DNA of 64,000 nt from an uncultured Prevotella sp. (lineage in GTDB: Bacteria > Bacteroidota > Bacteroidia > Bacteroidales > Bacteroidaceae). This document shows, piece after piece, positions 7,425-16,637 of the stretch (positions are counted from its first letter, which is position 1; every line of letters begins with the position of its first letter). The notes beneath the pieces are model-generated. The model was not told where the DNA came from and searched no databases. It saw nothing but the letters and a program-made list of their open reading frames with translations. The stretch is taken from NCBI GenBank assembly GCA_944320235.1, contig CALUGQ010000001.1, forward strand, positions 62,001 through 126,000. Direction: 5' to 3'. The translations under genes were made by a program, and so were the position numbers.

Positions 7425-9488
7425 ATGCGACACACATCAACCATAACCACAATCATGACCGTGGCCCTGCTCCTTGCGGGCTGCGGCGCAGACTCGCACA
7501 TGAAGAAAGGCGACAAGTTCTTCGCGCTTGGCGAATACTTCGACGCCTCCACGCAATACAAGAAAGCCTATTCGGCCACCCCGCCAAAGGAGCGCCAGCT
7601 GCGCGGGCAGCGCGCGCTGAAGCTGGCCGAGTGCTACCGCCGCATCAACTACACGCAGAAAGCCATCGCTGCCTACAACAACGCGCTGCGCTACAAGCAG
7701 GCCGACAGCATGACACACCTGCGGCTCGCCCAGCAACAGATGAAGACCGGCAACTACAAGGAGGCGGCAAAGAACTTCCAGGCCGCGCTCGACAGCCTGC
7801 CGGGCAGCCGCCTCGCCGCCACAGGGCTGCGCTCTGCGCGCATGGCCCCGCAGTGGAAGGAGCAAGGCTCGCAGTACACCGTGAAGCGCGAGGACTTCTT
7901 CAACTCGCGCCGGGCCGACTACTCGCCGATGCTCGCGGGTGACAACAACGACCAGCTTTACTTCACGTCTACACGCACCGACGCCAAGGGCGACGAGCTG
8001 AGCGGCATCACCGGCATGATGAACGGCGACATCTTCGTGGCGACAAAGGACGAGAACGGCAAGTGGCAAAAGCCCGAGGCCATCGACACCGAGCTTAACT
8101 CAGAGTTCGACGAGGGTGCCTGCTCATTCTCTCCCGACGGCAAGACGATGTACCTCACGCAGTGCACCACCGACCCGTCGTACCCCCGGTACGCCACAAT
8201 CTGCACCTCGGCGCGCTCCGACGCCTCGTGGGGCAAGCCCGCCGTGCTGGAGCTGACTAAGGACACGCTCTCAAGCTACGCCCACCCTGCCGTCTCGCCC
8301 GACGGCGAGTGGCTCTACTTCACCAGCGACATGCCCGGCGGCATGGGCGGGCTCGACATCTGGCGAGTGCGCCTCACCGCCGCCGGCACGGGCGGGGTCG
8401 AGAACCTCGGCGAGCCAATCAACACCCCCGGCGACGAGATGTTCCCAACGTTCCGCCCCAACGGCGACCTCTACTTCTCGTCCGACGGCCACCCCGGCAT
8501 GGGCGGGCTCGACATATACATAGCCAAGCCCGACTCCGCCGGAGGCACATGGCACATAGAGCACCCCGGATTCCCCCTCAACTCGCAGGGCGACGACTTC
8601 GGCATGACCTTCGAGGGGCTGCGCAACCAAGGCTACTTCTCCTCAAACCGGGGCGACGCCAAGGGCTGGGACCACATCTACAGCTTCGTCAACCCCGAGA
8701 TAGTGCAGACCGTAAAGGGGTGGGTCTACGAGCAGGAAGGCTACGAGCTGCCCCAGGCCGTGGTCTACATGGTGGGCAACGACGGCACCAACCTCAAGCT
8801 CAGCGTGAAGGGCGACGGCTCGTTCACACAGCAGATACGCCCCGGGGTGGACTACGTGCTGCTCGGCACGTGCAAGGGCTTCCTCAACCACAAGGAGCAG
8901 CTGCGCGTCGAGCCCGTGACGGAGTCGCAGGAGTACGTGCTGCAGTTCCCACTGGCCTCAATCACCGCCCCCGTGCTCATCGACAACATCTTCTACGACT
9001 TCGACAAGGCAACGCTCCGCCCCGAGTCCACACAGGCACTCGATGAACTGATAAAACTGCTCAACGAGAACCCCAACGTCACCATAGAGCTGAGCGCACA
9101 CTGCGACTACCGCGGAGCCATAGAGTACAACCGCACGCTCTCGCAGAAGCGCGCCGAGAGCGTGGTCAGCTACCTCGTGGAGCACGGCATAGCCGCCGAC
9201 CGCCTCTCGCCCGTGGGCTACGGCAAGGAGAAGCCAAAGACCATACGCAAGAAGCTCACCGAGACATACACCTTCCTAAAAGAGGGCGACGTGCTCACCG
9301 AAGACTTCATAAAGGCCCTCAAGCCCGAAGAACAGGAGATATGCAACCAGCTCAACCGCCGCACGGAGTTCATCGTGCTGCGCACCACCTACGGGATGTT
9401 CGACGAGCAAGGCAACCTCAAGAACCCGCCGCAGCCCAAGACCGAGGAGCAGGAAGCCCCAGCCGAGCCCGAATGGACGCCGTGGTAG
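7425..9488 (+). CDS. PorE-like OmpA-family lipoprotein (TPR, beta-propeller, carboxypeptidase-like and OmpA domains)
   Basis: A 687-residue lipoprotein: the signal sequence ends in a lipobox (LLLAGCG). Domains in order are TPR-like helices (about 25-130: GEYFDASTQYKKAY, NYKEAAKNFQAAL), a PD40 beta-propeller (about 150-420, with repeated SPDG.WLYFTSD and GMGGLDIW/GMGGLDIY units), a carboxypeptidase-regulatory-like fold (about 425-500) and a C-terminal OmpA peptidoglycan-binding domain (NIFYDFDKATLRPES, HCDYRGAIEYNRTLSQKRA). This order matches PorE of the Porphyromonas gingivalis type IX secretion system, which ties the secretion ring to peptidoglycan. Stand-alone relatives also exist, so the exact role is inferred. 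ATG 7425 is chosen because the signal peptide begins there. Confidence 0.85.
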   Translation: MRHTSTITTIMTVALLLAGCGADSHMKKGDKFFALGEYFDASTQYKKAYSATPPKERQLRGQRALKLAECYRRINYTQKAIAAYNNALRYKQADSMTHLRLAQQQMKTGNYKEAAKNFQAALDSLPGSRLAATGLRSARMAPQWKEQGSQYTVKREDFFNSRRADYSPMLAGDNNDQLYFTSTRTDAKGDELSGITGMMNGDIFVATKDENGKWQKPEAIDTELNSEFDEGACSFSPDGKTMYLTQCTTDPSYPRYATICTSARSDASWGKPAVLELTKDTLSSYAHPAVSPDGEWLYFTSDMPGGMGGLDIWRVRLTAAGTGGVENLGEPINTPGDEMFPTFRPNGDLYFSSDGHPGMGGLDIYIAKPDSAGGTWHIEHPGFPLNSQGDDFGMTFEGLRNQGYFSSNRGDAKGWDHIYSFVNPEIVQTVKGWVYEQEGYELPQAVVYMVGNDGTNLKLSVKGDGSFTQQIRPGVDYVLLGTCKGFLNHKEQLRVEPVTESQEYVLQFPLASITAPVLIDNIFYDFDKATLRPESTQALDELIKLLNENPNVTIELSAHCDYRGAIEYNRTLSQKRAESVVSYLVEHGIAADRLSPVGYGKEKPKTIRKKLTETYTFLKEGDVLTEDFIKALKPEEQEICNQLNRRTEFIVLRTTYGMFDEQGNLKNPPQPKTEEQEAPAEPEWTPW

Positions 9489-9539
9489 CAACCGGCTGTA
9501 CATCAGCCTCTTACGCGCCCAGGCCATTCCGGACACCAA

Positions 9540-9600
9540 GACAGGCCGTTTCGGGCTGCGAAACGTGCCGTTCCAAGCTGTGGAACGGCACGTTTTGCAT
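9540..9600. repeat. GC-rich hairpin repeat, family member 2
   Basis: Two hairpins in tandem: CGTTTCGggctgCGAAACG, then a perfect 15-bp stem (9561-9575 AAACGTGCCGTTCCA with 9581-9595). The 62-bp unit aligns with the unit at 14852. It lies 50 bp after the porE-like stop and may also end that transcript. Confidence 0.75.
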
Positions 9601-9684
9601 TGCCGCATTGACGGCATGACGGGCAAAACTGCAGCGCAGGCTACTTTTTAATGGGCAGACTGGCAATGAAAAGAATATTTTTAG

Positions 9685-9692
9685 TACCTTTG
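9685..9692 (+). promoter_or_regulatory. -7 promoter box for the restriction-modification operon
   Basis: TACCTTTG lies 42 bp before the ATG at 9735 and is the only such box in front of the three-gene operon. Confidence 0.6.
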
Positions 9693-9734
9693 CACTAATG
9701 CGGGGAACCACCAACCTCCCCCCATAACAAGTCA

Positions 9735-11177
9735 ATGAACCTCGGACAAGTCTACACAAAGCCATCGGTGGCGCACTACATGACGAACCTGCTCTCCCTG
9801 CCCTACGGCGCAAGGGTGCTCGACCCGTGCTTCGGGCGCGGCGCATTCATAGATGCCTTGATTGCCATGGGGCGCTATTCGGTCGACGGGGTGGAGATAG
9901 ACGCCGAGAGCTATGAGGCGTGCCTCGACCGCGAGTCGGCGGCCTGCCGCCTCCACCATGCCGACTTCTTCTCTTTCGACGCCACGGGCAAGTACGACGG
10001 CGTGGTGATGAACCCGCCTTACGTGAGGCAGGAAGAGATAGACTTACTGGCCGACAAATACGGCATCTGCAAGGAAAGGCTGGCGGCCAAGGTCGGCACT
10101 GAGCTTGACGCAAAGGCCAACCTGTACATGTACTTCACCATACAAGCCCTCCACGCGCTAAAGGAAGGCGGCCAGATGGCCATAATATTCCCCAACAGCT
10201 GGGAGCGGAGCCGCACGGGAGCAAAATTCCGCAAGGCCATGGCAGCCCTGTGCAGCATAGAAGAGCACATATCCATAAACGGCAACCCGTTCGTAGGGAA
10301 ACCCATTGTCGACGCCGAGATACTCAAGCTCCGCCGTGGCCACGGCAAGGCAGCCACCGTCTACAAGGAGATAACGATAGGAAACGACGCCGTGACCGAA
10401 AGCCCCAAAGACGGCGCACCTGCCGTGGAGCTTGAAAACACCGTACCCCTGGCCTGGCTGGCCGACGTGCGCCGGGGCAAGACCACGGGCTGCAACCGCC
10501 TGTTCATCAACCCCCCGGTAGCGTCAAACCTGCGCGACATACTGTCAAGCCCCAAGGACGTGGCAGGCTTCTCCACCTCCACGGCCCGCACAGACAAGTA
10601 CCTCATGATAACAGGCGCATCGGGCCGGCTGCCAGCCGAGACCGAAGCATACCTGCGGCAGTGCGCCGAGTGGATAGCGAAGCAGCACTGGCCGAAGTCG
10701 CTCTACGGGCGCATACAGCAGTCAGACCGCTGGTACGTCACGCCAGGCATGGCCCCCGGCGACATCATCTTCCCATACATCATCCGCGAAAACATCCGCT
10801 TCATACGCAACGACCGCCACCTGCTGACGCGCGACAACTTCTACTCCATCACCTCGCCCGTGCAGACCGGCCTGCTCATGGCGCTGCTCAACAACCACTA
10901 CGTGTGGTACCAGCTCGAACAGTGCGGCAAGACCTACGGCAACAATGTGCTCAAAGTGCAGAAGTACGACGTCGACAACCTCATGGTCATCAGCCCCGAA
11001 CTAATATCCGACGGCGACAAGTCCACACTCACGTCGCTTGCCGACGCACTCGCCGCCACGGCCGACATATCGCTGGCCGGGCGCATAACAGACGTGCTGG
11101 CCGGGTATTACGGCGCCGGCGACATAAAGACAATGTTTGAAAATGCAAGGAACAAACGTATCAGCAAGCGCGCATGA
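9735..11177 (+). CDS. N6-adenine DNA methyltransferase (Eco57I/TaqI class)
   Basis: A 480-residue SAM-dependent methylase. It starts with the MNLGQVYTKPSVAHYMTNL box typical of this class. Motif I is DPCFGRGAF (30-38) and motif IV is NPPY (93-96). The C-terminal half (about 200-460) is the likely target-recognition domain. It would methylate adenine in the site cut by the partner nuclease. The next gene starts inside its last 41 bp, so the two are translationally coupled. It could be one of two strand-specific protectors of an asymmetric site, with the neighbouring m5C enzyme as the other. Confidence 0.9.
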   Translation: MNLGQVYTKPSVAHYMTNLLSLPYGARVLDPCFGRGAFIDALIAMGRYSVDGVEIDAESYEACLDRESAACRLHHADFFSFDATGKYDGVVMNPPYVRQEEIDLLADKYGICKERLAAKVGTELDAKANLYMYFTIQALHALKEGGQMAIIFPNSWERSRTGAKFRKAMAALCSIEEHISINGNPFVGKPIVDAEILKLRRGHGKAATVYKEITIGNDAVTESPKDGAPAVELENTVPLAWLADVRRGKTTGCNRLFINPPVASNLRDILSSPKDVAGFSTSTARTDKYLMITGASGRLPAETEAYLRQCAEWIAKQHWPKSLYGRIQQSDRWYVTPGMAPGDIIFPYIIRENIRFIRNDRHLLTRDNFYSITSPVQTGLLMALLNNHYVWYQLEQCGKTYGNNVLKVQKYDVDNLMVISPELISDGDKSTLTSLADALAATADISLAGRITDVLAGYYGAGDIKTMFENARNKRISKRA

Positions 11178-12192
11178 CTACCGCGTGGTGAGCCTCTTTT
11201 CGGGCGGCGGCGGCCTCGACCTCGGCTTCAAGCAGGCCGGGTTCAACATCGTATGGGCCATCGACAACGCACGCGATGCCGTAGAGACTTACCGCGCAAA
11301 CATCGGCAAGCACATCGTTTGCGCCGACATAAACAGCATTGCCCCGGCCGACATACCGCAACCGGACATCATCATCGGCGGCCCGCCGTGCCAGTCGTTC
11401 TCGCTCGCGGGCAACAGGCACGTTGAAGACGCACGCGGACAGCTCGTATGGACATACCTCGAAATCATCAACTCCAAGCTCCCAAAATTCTTCCTGTTCG
11501 AGAATGTCGTCGGCATCCTGTCGGCAAGGAACGACAAGAAAGAAAAAATCATCGACCTGCTCATGGCAAAGTTTGCTGCTATGGGCTACACACTGTCGTT
11601 CAAGATTGTCAACGCTGCGGAATACGGCGTGCCACAACTGCGCCGCAGGGCTATAATCATAGGCTCACGCAAAGGCAAGGTGGAGTTTCCGCCACCCACG
11701 CACAACGCCGACGGCACGGGCGGGCTGCACCGCTTCGTCAGCGTGAGCGAGGCCCTTGGCGACCTGCCGCAGCCCGCCAAAGGCTCGCCCATCGACCACG
11801 AACCGCCCGCCATGAGCGAGCTTGACCGATACATCGTGGCCCACGTCAAGCCCGGAGGCAACTACATGGACATACCCGCAGATGTGAAATCCGAACGCAT
11901 CCGCCGCCTGCAACGCGACGGCGGCCACACCACGTGCTACGGCAGGATGCACCCCGACCGCCCCGCCTACACCATAAACACATACTTCAACCGCCCCAAC
12001 GTGGGCTGCAACATCCACTACAGCCAAGACCGCCTCATCACCGTGCGCGAAGCGCTGCGCCTGCAGAGCTTCCCCGACAGCTACCACATCGTGGCAAAGA
12101 GCAAGACGGCCAAGAACCTGATAGTGGGCAACGCCGTGCCGCCGCGCCTGGCATACGCACTGGCCGAGAACCTGAAGCAATACTTATACTGA
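11137..12192 (+). CDS. C5-cytosine DNA methyltransferase
   Basis: A 351-residue Dcm-type enzyme. Motif I is LFSGGGGLDLGF (from residue 20), motif IV is GGPPCQSFS with catalytic Cys85, motif VI is ENV (122-124), motif VIII is QLRRR (167-171), and motif X is near the end (VGNAVPPRLAYALAENL). The variable target region between VIII and IX is short. ATG 11137 and ATG 11143 are both possible starts, and either overlaps the upstream methylase. It lies 7 bp before the large nuclease-methylase gene. Confidence 0.93.
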   Translation: MKMQGTNVSASAHDYRVVSLFSGGGGLDLGFKQAGFNIVWAIDNARDAVETYRANIGKHIVCADINSIAPADIPQPDIIIGGPPCQSFSLAGNRHVEDARGQLVWTYLEIINSKLPKFFLFENVVGILSARNDKKEKIIDLLMAKFAAMGYTLSFKIVNAAEYGVPQLRRRAIIIGSRKGKVEFPPPTHNADGTGGLHRFVSVSEALGDLPQPAKGSPIDHEPPAMSELDRYIVAHVKPGGNYMDIPADVKSERIRRLQRDGGHTTCYGRMHPDRPAYTINTYFNRPNVGCNIHYSQDRLITVREALRLQSFPDSYHIVAKSKTAKNLIVGNAVPPRLAYALAENLKQYLY

Positions 12193-12199
12193 CACAACC

Positions 12200-14737
12200 A
12201 TGGCACTTCAACACAGCGACAGGGAAGTGGAACGCTTCCATCCTATATGCGACAAGAGCCTGCAGGCCGCCTTGCGAATGACGGGAATGGCAGCCAACTA
12301 CTGCGTAGAGCACCACAAACGCACGGGCGAACTGATAATGGACTTCGCCATAACGAACAAGGCCACCGGCAGGATAGCATGCGTCATCGAGGTGAAGCGC
12401 ACCCCGTCGGCCGTGAAAAGCTCACGCTATCAATACCAGGCCATGTCTTACCTGCAACAGACTCCGCCCGCACTGATAGAACGACCATACTATATCCTGA
12501 CAAACATTGAGTGCTCCTGCCTGTTCAGGTACGATGCGTCGAGGCCCAACGTACACCAGCAAATGTTGGCGCCGGGGCTGACCTGGAACACCAGCCTCGC
12601 CGGCACAGACAATGACGAAGAGCTTGCCGACATCACAGCGAACCACTTTGCCCGGCTCCTGGAGACGGTTTTCAGCGACAACGGACAATACTTGGGCGGC
12701 ATAGACGCCATCGTAGCCCTGCTCACCGAAGCTGCCAACATGGGCGAAGCCGAATGGAACAGCCGCTTTGCACGCACGGCTTACGAGTACATACGCGGCG
12801 CGCTTGACGGCATCCGCCGCGATGCAGGACTGAAAGACATCCGCCAATACGGCCAGCAGCTTGCCCCGCTGAGCAAGGCCATTGGCAGGATTGACTTTGC
12901 CGGCATATTTGCCGGCAAACAATACGCAGACTCACCAAAGCTCAAGCCTGGCACACTGGCCGACATCTACGCACTTGGCAAAGCCAACATCGATGCCGAC
13001 GAGGTGGTATCGGCCATCCACCAAATTGTGTCAGAGGGCCTTGAAGGAGAGGGAGAGGTGGCCACAGACATCGAACTTGGCCGGCTCATGGCCGTGGTTG
13101 CCCGCCACCTTATGCCCGAAATCGGCGGAAGGGCCTGTGACCCGGCGGCGGGCAGCGGCAACCTTTTGTCGTGCCTGTGCGAAGTTTATCCCGGTTTAAG
13201 GCCATCGCAAATAAAGGCCAACGACAAGAAGCGCATATTGCTGCAATTGCTCACGCTGCGACTCGGACTTAAATTCCCTGCCCTCATAGCCCCAAACGAC
13301 GCGCCGATGGTTACCGCCTGCGACATTGCAGACTTGCCGCCCGAATACTTCGACGACATAAGCCTCATGGTCATGAACCCTCCGATGGTCGCTTCCATAT
13401 CGTGCGGCGCAGAGCGCAAGCGCCTCTACGACCGCATAAGGCAGACGGGCAAGGCCCCCGCCACCGACACGGGGCAGCCCCCACTCGAATCGGCATTCAT
13501 CGAACTGGCCAACGCCTTGGCCAAAGACGGCACGGCTACCGTGGCCCTCTTGCCACGCACCCACCTCACCGCCCTCGGCCCTGCGGCCATAGCCCTGCGC
13601 CGGTTCCTGCTCGACGACTTCGGCCTGTCGCTCGTTTTCAACTTCCCCGGCACGGGGCTGTTTGAGAACGTGACCAAGGACACGGTGATCGTGGCCGGGC
13701 GCAAAGGCACAAGGCCGGAACAAATAGCCATGCTCTGCACCATGGACACGGTGGCAGACACCGACCTCGGAGCCGTGGCGAGAATCCTTGAAAACGGCGG
13801 CAACGCCCGTTGCGGCGGACTGGAATGCCTGCGCAAAAGCCGCGCCGAAATGGAAGCTGGCATCCCCACCGGCTGGGCAACGAGCGACTCGCTGACAATG
13901 GAGATAGCCGAATTTGCCTCACGCTACCTTGACAACAACCATGGCATAAAACGCTTAGGCTCTCTCCAGGCCAACATTTACCGCGGCAAAGTGGGCAACA
14001 AGGGGCTTAGCGGCCTGCTGTTCCTCTCGCCGAGAAAAGAGCCTTGCCGCTCAATGGCACCCGAACTGGTCGCCATGCTCTCGCCGGGCATGAGGAACGC
14101 CAAGGCCGACGAAGCCGAAGTGACCGGTGGCGACTGCCTTTTCCTAAATGCGGACTTGCTGCCAGGCGAAGCAGTGGAAGCCCTCGTAGACAGCTACATC
14201 AACTCCACGCCAAGGCAAAGCAGGCAGCGACGCGACCACAAATCGCGCACAACAATACTTGACATACTGCACGAAGAGGCACGCAACGCCAGCCGGGCAA
14301 ACTCCGTCCTGCTCCCGCGCGACCTCCGCCGCTACGGTCGCGTCTACCGTTGCGCACATGAAATGTTCGTATCAACCAACTTTTTCGTCATCGAGGGGCT
14401 CGACTCCATGGACTCACGGCTGATGGCCTCGTGGATGACTACGGTGTTCTTCCAGTTGAGCTGCGAACTATTCGGCAAGAACCAGGAGGGAACGCGCAAG
14501 ATGGAAGGCGGCGAATTGTCCATGACCCACATACCTGACATGGCGCGGCTTAGCGCGGACGCCAAGGCAAGAGTCGCCGAATCGTGGCCACCGCCTTCCT
14601 TCATCGACCTGCAACACCCCGAAGCGCGGCCCGCTGACGAGCTTTGGGCCAACGCCTTGTTTGGCGAACGGGGGCATGATATTCTCTGCCAAGCCACCGA
14701 CTTGCTGCTGCGCAAGGCCACACTGCGGAACAGGTGA
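12200..14737 (+). CDS. Restriction enzyme with PD-(D/E)XK-like N-terminus fused to an N6-adenine methylase (type IIG-like)
   Basis: An 845-residue protein. The N-terminal 150 residues look like a PD-(D/E)XK nuclease of the HsdR-N type: Asp48 in ELIMDFAI, then Glu64-Val-Lys66 in CVIEVKR, followed by a Gln-rich helix (SRYQYQAMSYLQQ). The middle is a SAM methylase: motif I DPAAGSGN near 314 and motif IV NPPM near 393. The usual aromatic Tyr/Phe of motif IV is Met here, so methylation activity is uncertain. The C-terminal third resembles target-recognition domains of Eco57I/TaqI relatives. It is the last gene of the three-gene RM operon, 7 bp after the m5C gene, and is the likely cutting subunit. 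Confidence 0.75.
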   Translation: MALQHSDREVERFHPICDKSLQAALRMTGMAANYCVEHHKRTGELIMDFAITNKATGRIACVIEVKRTPSAVKSSRYQYQAMSYLQQTPPALIERPYYILTNIECSCLFRYDASRPNVHQQMLAPGLTWNTSLAGTDNDEELADITANHFARLLETVFSDNGQYLGGIDAIVALLTEAANMGEAEWNSRFARTAYEYIRGALDGIRRDAGLKDIRQYGQQLAPLSKAIGRIDFAGIFAGKQYADSPKLKPGTLADIYALGKANIDADEVVSAIHQIVSEGLEGEGEVATDIELGRLMAVVARHLMPEIGGRACDPAAGSGNLLSCLCEVYPGLRPSQIKANDKKRILLQLLTLRLGLKFPALIAPNDAPMVTACDIADLPPEYFDDISLMVMNPPMVASISCGAERKRLYDRIRQTGKAPATDTGQPPLESAFIELANALAKDGTATVALLPRTHLTALGPAAIALRRFLLDDFGLSLVFNFPGTGLFENVTKDTVIVAGRKGTRPEQIAMLCTMDTVADTDLGAVARILENGGNARCGGLECLRKSRAEMEAGIPTGWATSDSLTMEIAEFASRYLDNNHGIKRLGSLQANIYRGKVGNKGLSGLLFLSPRKEPCRSMAPELVAMLSPGMRNAKADEAEVTGGDCLFLNADLLPGEAVEALVDSYINSTPRQSRQRRDHKSRTTILDILHEEARNASRANSVLLPRDLRRYGRVYRCAHEMFVSTNFFVIEGLDSMDSRLMASWMTTVFFQLSCELFGKNQEGTRKMEGGELSMTHIPDMARLSADAKARVAESWPPPSFIDLQHPEARPADELWANALFGERGHDILCQATDLLLRKATLRNR

Positions 14738-14851
14738 GCAACCATTGGCATACGCAACGCGGCTAGACAACCTCAAACCGAAACATGCGCCCCGCCCGGA
14801 AAACTCTTTACAACCCCCATCCCGCCGCCCCGCCGCTGCCGTCTTGCAGGG

Positions 14852-14915
14852 CGAAACAGGCCGTTCCAGGCTGCGAAACGCCCCGTTCGGAACTGCCGAA
14901 CAGCACGTTTTGCAG
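14852..14915. repeat. GC-rich hairpin repeat, family member 3
   Basis: It aligns over about 62 bp with the 9540 copy in the same order (AACAGGCCGTTCC, GGCTGCGAAACG, CCGTTC, AGCACGTTTTGCAG). The arms are less perfectly paired here. It lies between the RM operon and a convergent sigma operon. The rest of gap 14738-15098 holds only the terminator hairpin. Confidence 0.7.
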
Positions 14916-15011
14916 TGGGAAACGCACGGCTCGGCAACCCGCTGGCTGCCAGGCTGTTGCTACAGGATGACGGGATTGCGAAACAACATGAAAAACCATG
15001 ACAAAAGGAAA

Positions 15012-15060
15012 GCCCTTTCCGCACCCGCTTGGCTGATTGCCTTGCGGGCGCGGAAAGGGC
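15012..15060. terminator. Bidirectional terminator between RM operon and sigma operon
   Basis: Two 17-bp arms, 15012-15028 and 15044-15060 (GCCCTTTCCGC... with ...GCGGAAAGGGC), with one mismatch and a 15-nt loop, between convergent genes. Confidence 0.75.
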
Positions 15061-15098
15061 CATATCTTGTGTCGTGGCGGCCCGAGCGGAGCCTGCCG

Positions 15099-15461
15099 TC
15101 ACCAGGCGCGCTCCCTGTCCAACGCCTCGCGGACAACCAGCGCCAGCACCACGGCCACGGCCACGGCCATGTGGAGCAGCGCGGGGGGCTGGGCCGGGGC
15201 CACGGGCGCGGCTGCCGCCTCGGCAAACCACGCAATCGCCTCGGCAAACCATTCGGCTGCCTCGCGCCACAGGCGCAGGGCCACGCAAAGAACCACGCAG
15301 GCCGCCACGCAGACGGCCCACCAAAGGCGCACGCGCCTCAGCGTGCCGTCGGGCAGCGAGCGCATCACGCGGCGGCTGAAGCCGCCGTCGGGAATCTCGG
15401 CATGGGCGGCCTCGCTGAACAGCCGCCCAAGGAGCTTGTCGTCATTGCTTGTCATATCCAT
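15099..15461 (-). CDS. DUF5056-like small membrane protein, putative anti-sigma partner
   Basis: A 120-residue protein. The first 40 residues are polar (DKLLGRLFSEAAHAEIPDGGFSRRVMRSLP), followed by two hydrophobic segments (about 47-63 and 95-112) split by an Ala/Trp-rich stretch. It resembles DUF5056 proteins encoded beside ECF sigma genes in Bacteroidales. The soluble N-terminus plus membrane anchor is the layout expected of a small anti-sigma factor, but that function is inferred only from shape and position. Its ATG (15461) lies 20 bp inside the sigma gene, indicating coupled translation. A second ATG at 15455 is possible. Confidence 0.65.
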   Translation of the reverse strand: MDMTSNDDKLLGRLFSEAAHAEIPDGGFSRRVMRSLPDGTLRRVRLWWAVCVAACVVLCVALRLWREAAEWFAEAIAWFAEAAAAPVAPAQPPALLHMAVAVAVVLALVVREALDRERAW

Positions 15462-15987
15462 TTTTCCTAAGGTAATCGGCCAGCCGCTCCTTGCCCCTCT
15501 TGAGGTGCGACTTCACCGTGTTTATGGGCAAGCCCGTTATCTTTGCTATCTTGCCGAGGGGCTGGCCGTCAATCAGTTGCAGCGTTATGCAGGTGCGCTG
15601 CTCGGGGCTGAGCAGTGCCAGGGCGCGGTAGATGTCAATGCCGAGGCCCGCGTCGGGTGGCGTGGCGCGGGCCTCCAGTCCGGTGCGCCCGTCGATGTCG
15701 AGAGTGGGGCGGCTGGAGCGCGCATGGTCGCAGAGCACGCGGCAGGCTATGCGGAAGAGCCACGTGGAGAACGACGAGAGCCCGCGGAAGCCCGCCAGGC
15801 CCAGGTAGGCCTTGACAAACGTGTCCTGCGCGAGGTCGTCGCTGAGCTGCGCGTCGCCAAGGGTCTGCGCCATGAAGAAGCGGCGCAGCCTCGACTGGTG
15901 CCTGCATACGAGCCTGTCGAAGGCGCGGCGGTCGCCGAGCAGGGCCACGCGGGCTGCAAGTTCCGTGTCAGAGGGTTGCCTGTCCAT
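15442..15987 (-). CDS. ECF-type RNA polymerase sigma factor
   Basis: A 181-residue sigma-70 family protein. Region 2 is seen in DDLAQDTFVKAYLGLAGF and FSTWLFRIACRVLCDH (about 50-95), and region 4 in LSPEQRTCITLQLIDG and INTVKSHLKRGKERL (about 130-175). The length is normal for the ECF group. The open frame continues upstream to 16686, but that part is antisense-quality sequence overlapping another gene, so ATG 15987 is used, directly before a typical MDRQPSDTELAARV start. It lies in an operon with the membrane protein upstream (gap 2 bp) and the DUF5056-like gene downstream (overlap 20 bp). Confidence 0.92.
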   Translation of the reverse strand: MDRQPSDTELAARVALLGDRRAFDRLVCRHQSRLRRFFMAQTLGDAQLSDDLAQDTFVKAYLGLAGFRGLSSFSTWLFRIACRVLCDHARSSRPTLDIDGRTGLEARATPPDAGLGIDIYRALALLSPEQRTCITLQLIDGQPLGKIAKITGLPINTVKSHLKRGKERLADYLRKNGYDKQ

Positions 15988-15989
15988 GT

Positions 15990-16637
15990 TCACTCCTGTA
16001 GGGGTTCCTCGCCGCTCCCTGCCTCGGTGCCTTCGCGCTTCTTCGCAGCCGAGGTGCGGGCGATGACCATCTGGCCGCCGCCGTAGATGGCCACGAACAG
16101 CGCTATGCCTATGGCCCAGCCCCACTCCATGAAAGCGAAGAGACAGGCTAGGCCCAAGCCTATGCTCACGTTCCTTATGCCCTTGCGCCACACCAGCTCG
16201 GCCGGCTCCAGCCGCCCGGGTGCCAGACTGTCGGGCAGGGGCTGCCCCTTGGCCATGGCCATCTCGGCGAGGCGCAACTTCTGCTTGCGGTTCTTGTAGA
16301 TGAACCAGAAGAGCAGCGCGAGCACGCCCACGGGGGCAAGGAAGAAGATGACGAGTATGGCCACGATGGCCATGGCGGCCTCGCCGGTGAAGCCCATCAT
16401 GCGGCGTGCCACCTCCTCCATGGAGTCGCTGTCCATGCTCACGCTGTAGGTGGCACCCTGCGGAATGACGGCCACGGCGGTGTCGGTGGTGTCTGAATAA
16501 GCGTCTATGCCTGCCGTATCGGCGGCGAGTGCCGCCGGGGCAACGGCCTGCGCGGCGGCGGTGCCGGCGGCTGTTTCGGTAGTGAATCCGAGCGCCAGCA
16601 GGGCGCAGGCGGCCAATGTGATGATTTGTTTCTTCAT
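15990..16637 (-). CDS. Membrane protein of the sigma-factor operon (DUF6249-like)
   Basis: A 215-residue protein with an N-terminal signal peptide (MKKQIITLAACALLALGF), an Ala/Thr-rich linker, a strong membrane segment near 95-117 (AIVAILVIFFLAPVGVLALL), a basic cytoplasmic loop (KNRKQKLRLAEMAMAKGQPLP) and two more hydrophobic segments near 155-190. It resembles small Bacteroidales membrane proteins of the DUF6249 type. It is the first gene of the operon with an ECF sigma factor, so it may be part of the signal route. The function is unknown. ATG 16637 is preferred to 16646 because the Lys-Lys signal start follows it. Confidence 0.7.
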   Translation of the reverse strand: MKKQIITLAACALLALGFTTETAAGTAAAQAVAPAALAADTAGIDAYSDTTDTAVAVIPQGATYSVSMDSDSMEEVARRMMGFTGEAAMAIVAILVIFFLAPVGVLALLFWFIYKNRKQKLRLAEMAMAKGQPLPDSLAPGRLEPAELVWRKGIRNVSIGLGLACLFAFMEWGWAIGIALFVAIYGGGQMVIARTSAAKKREGTEAGSGEEPLQE

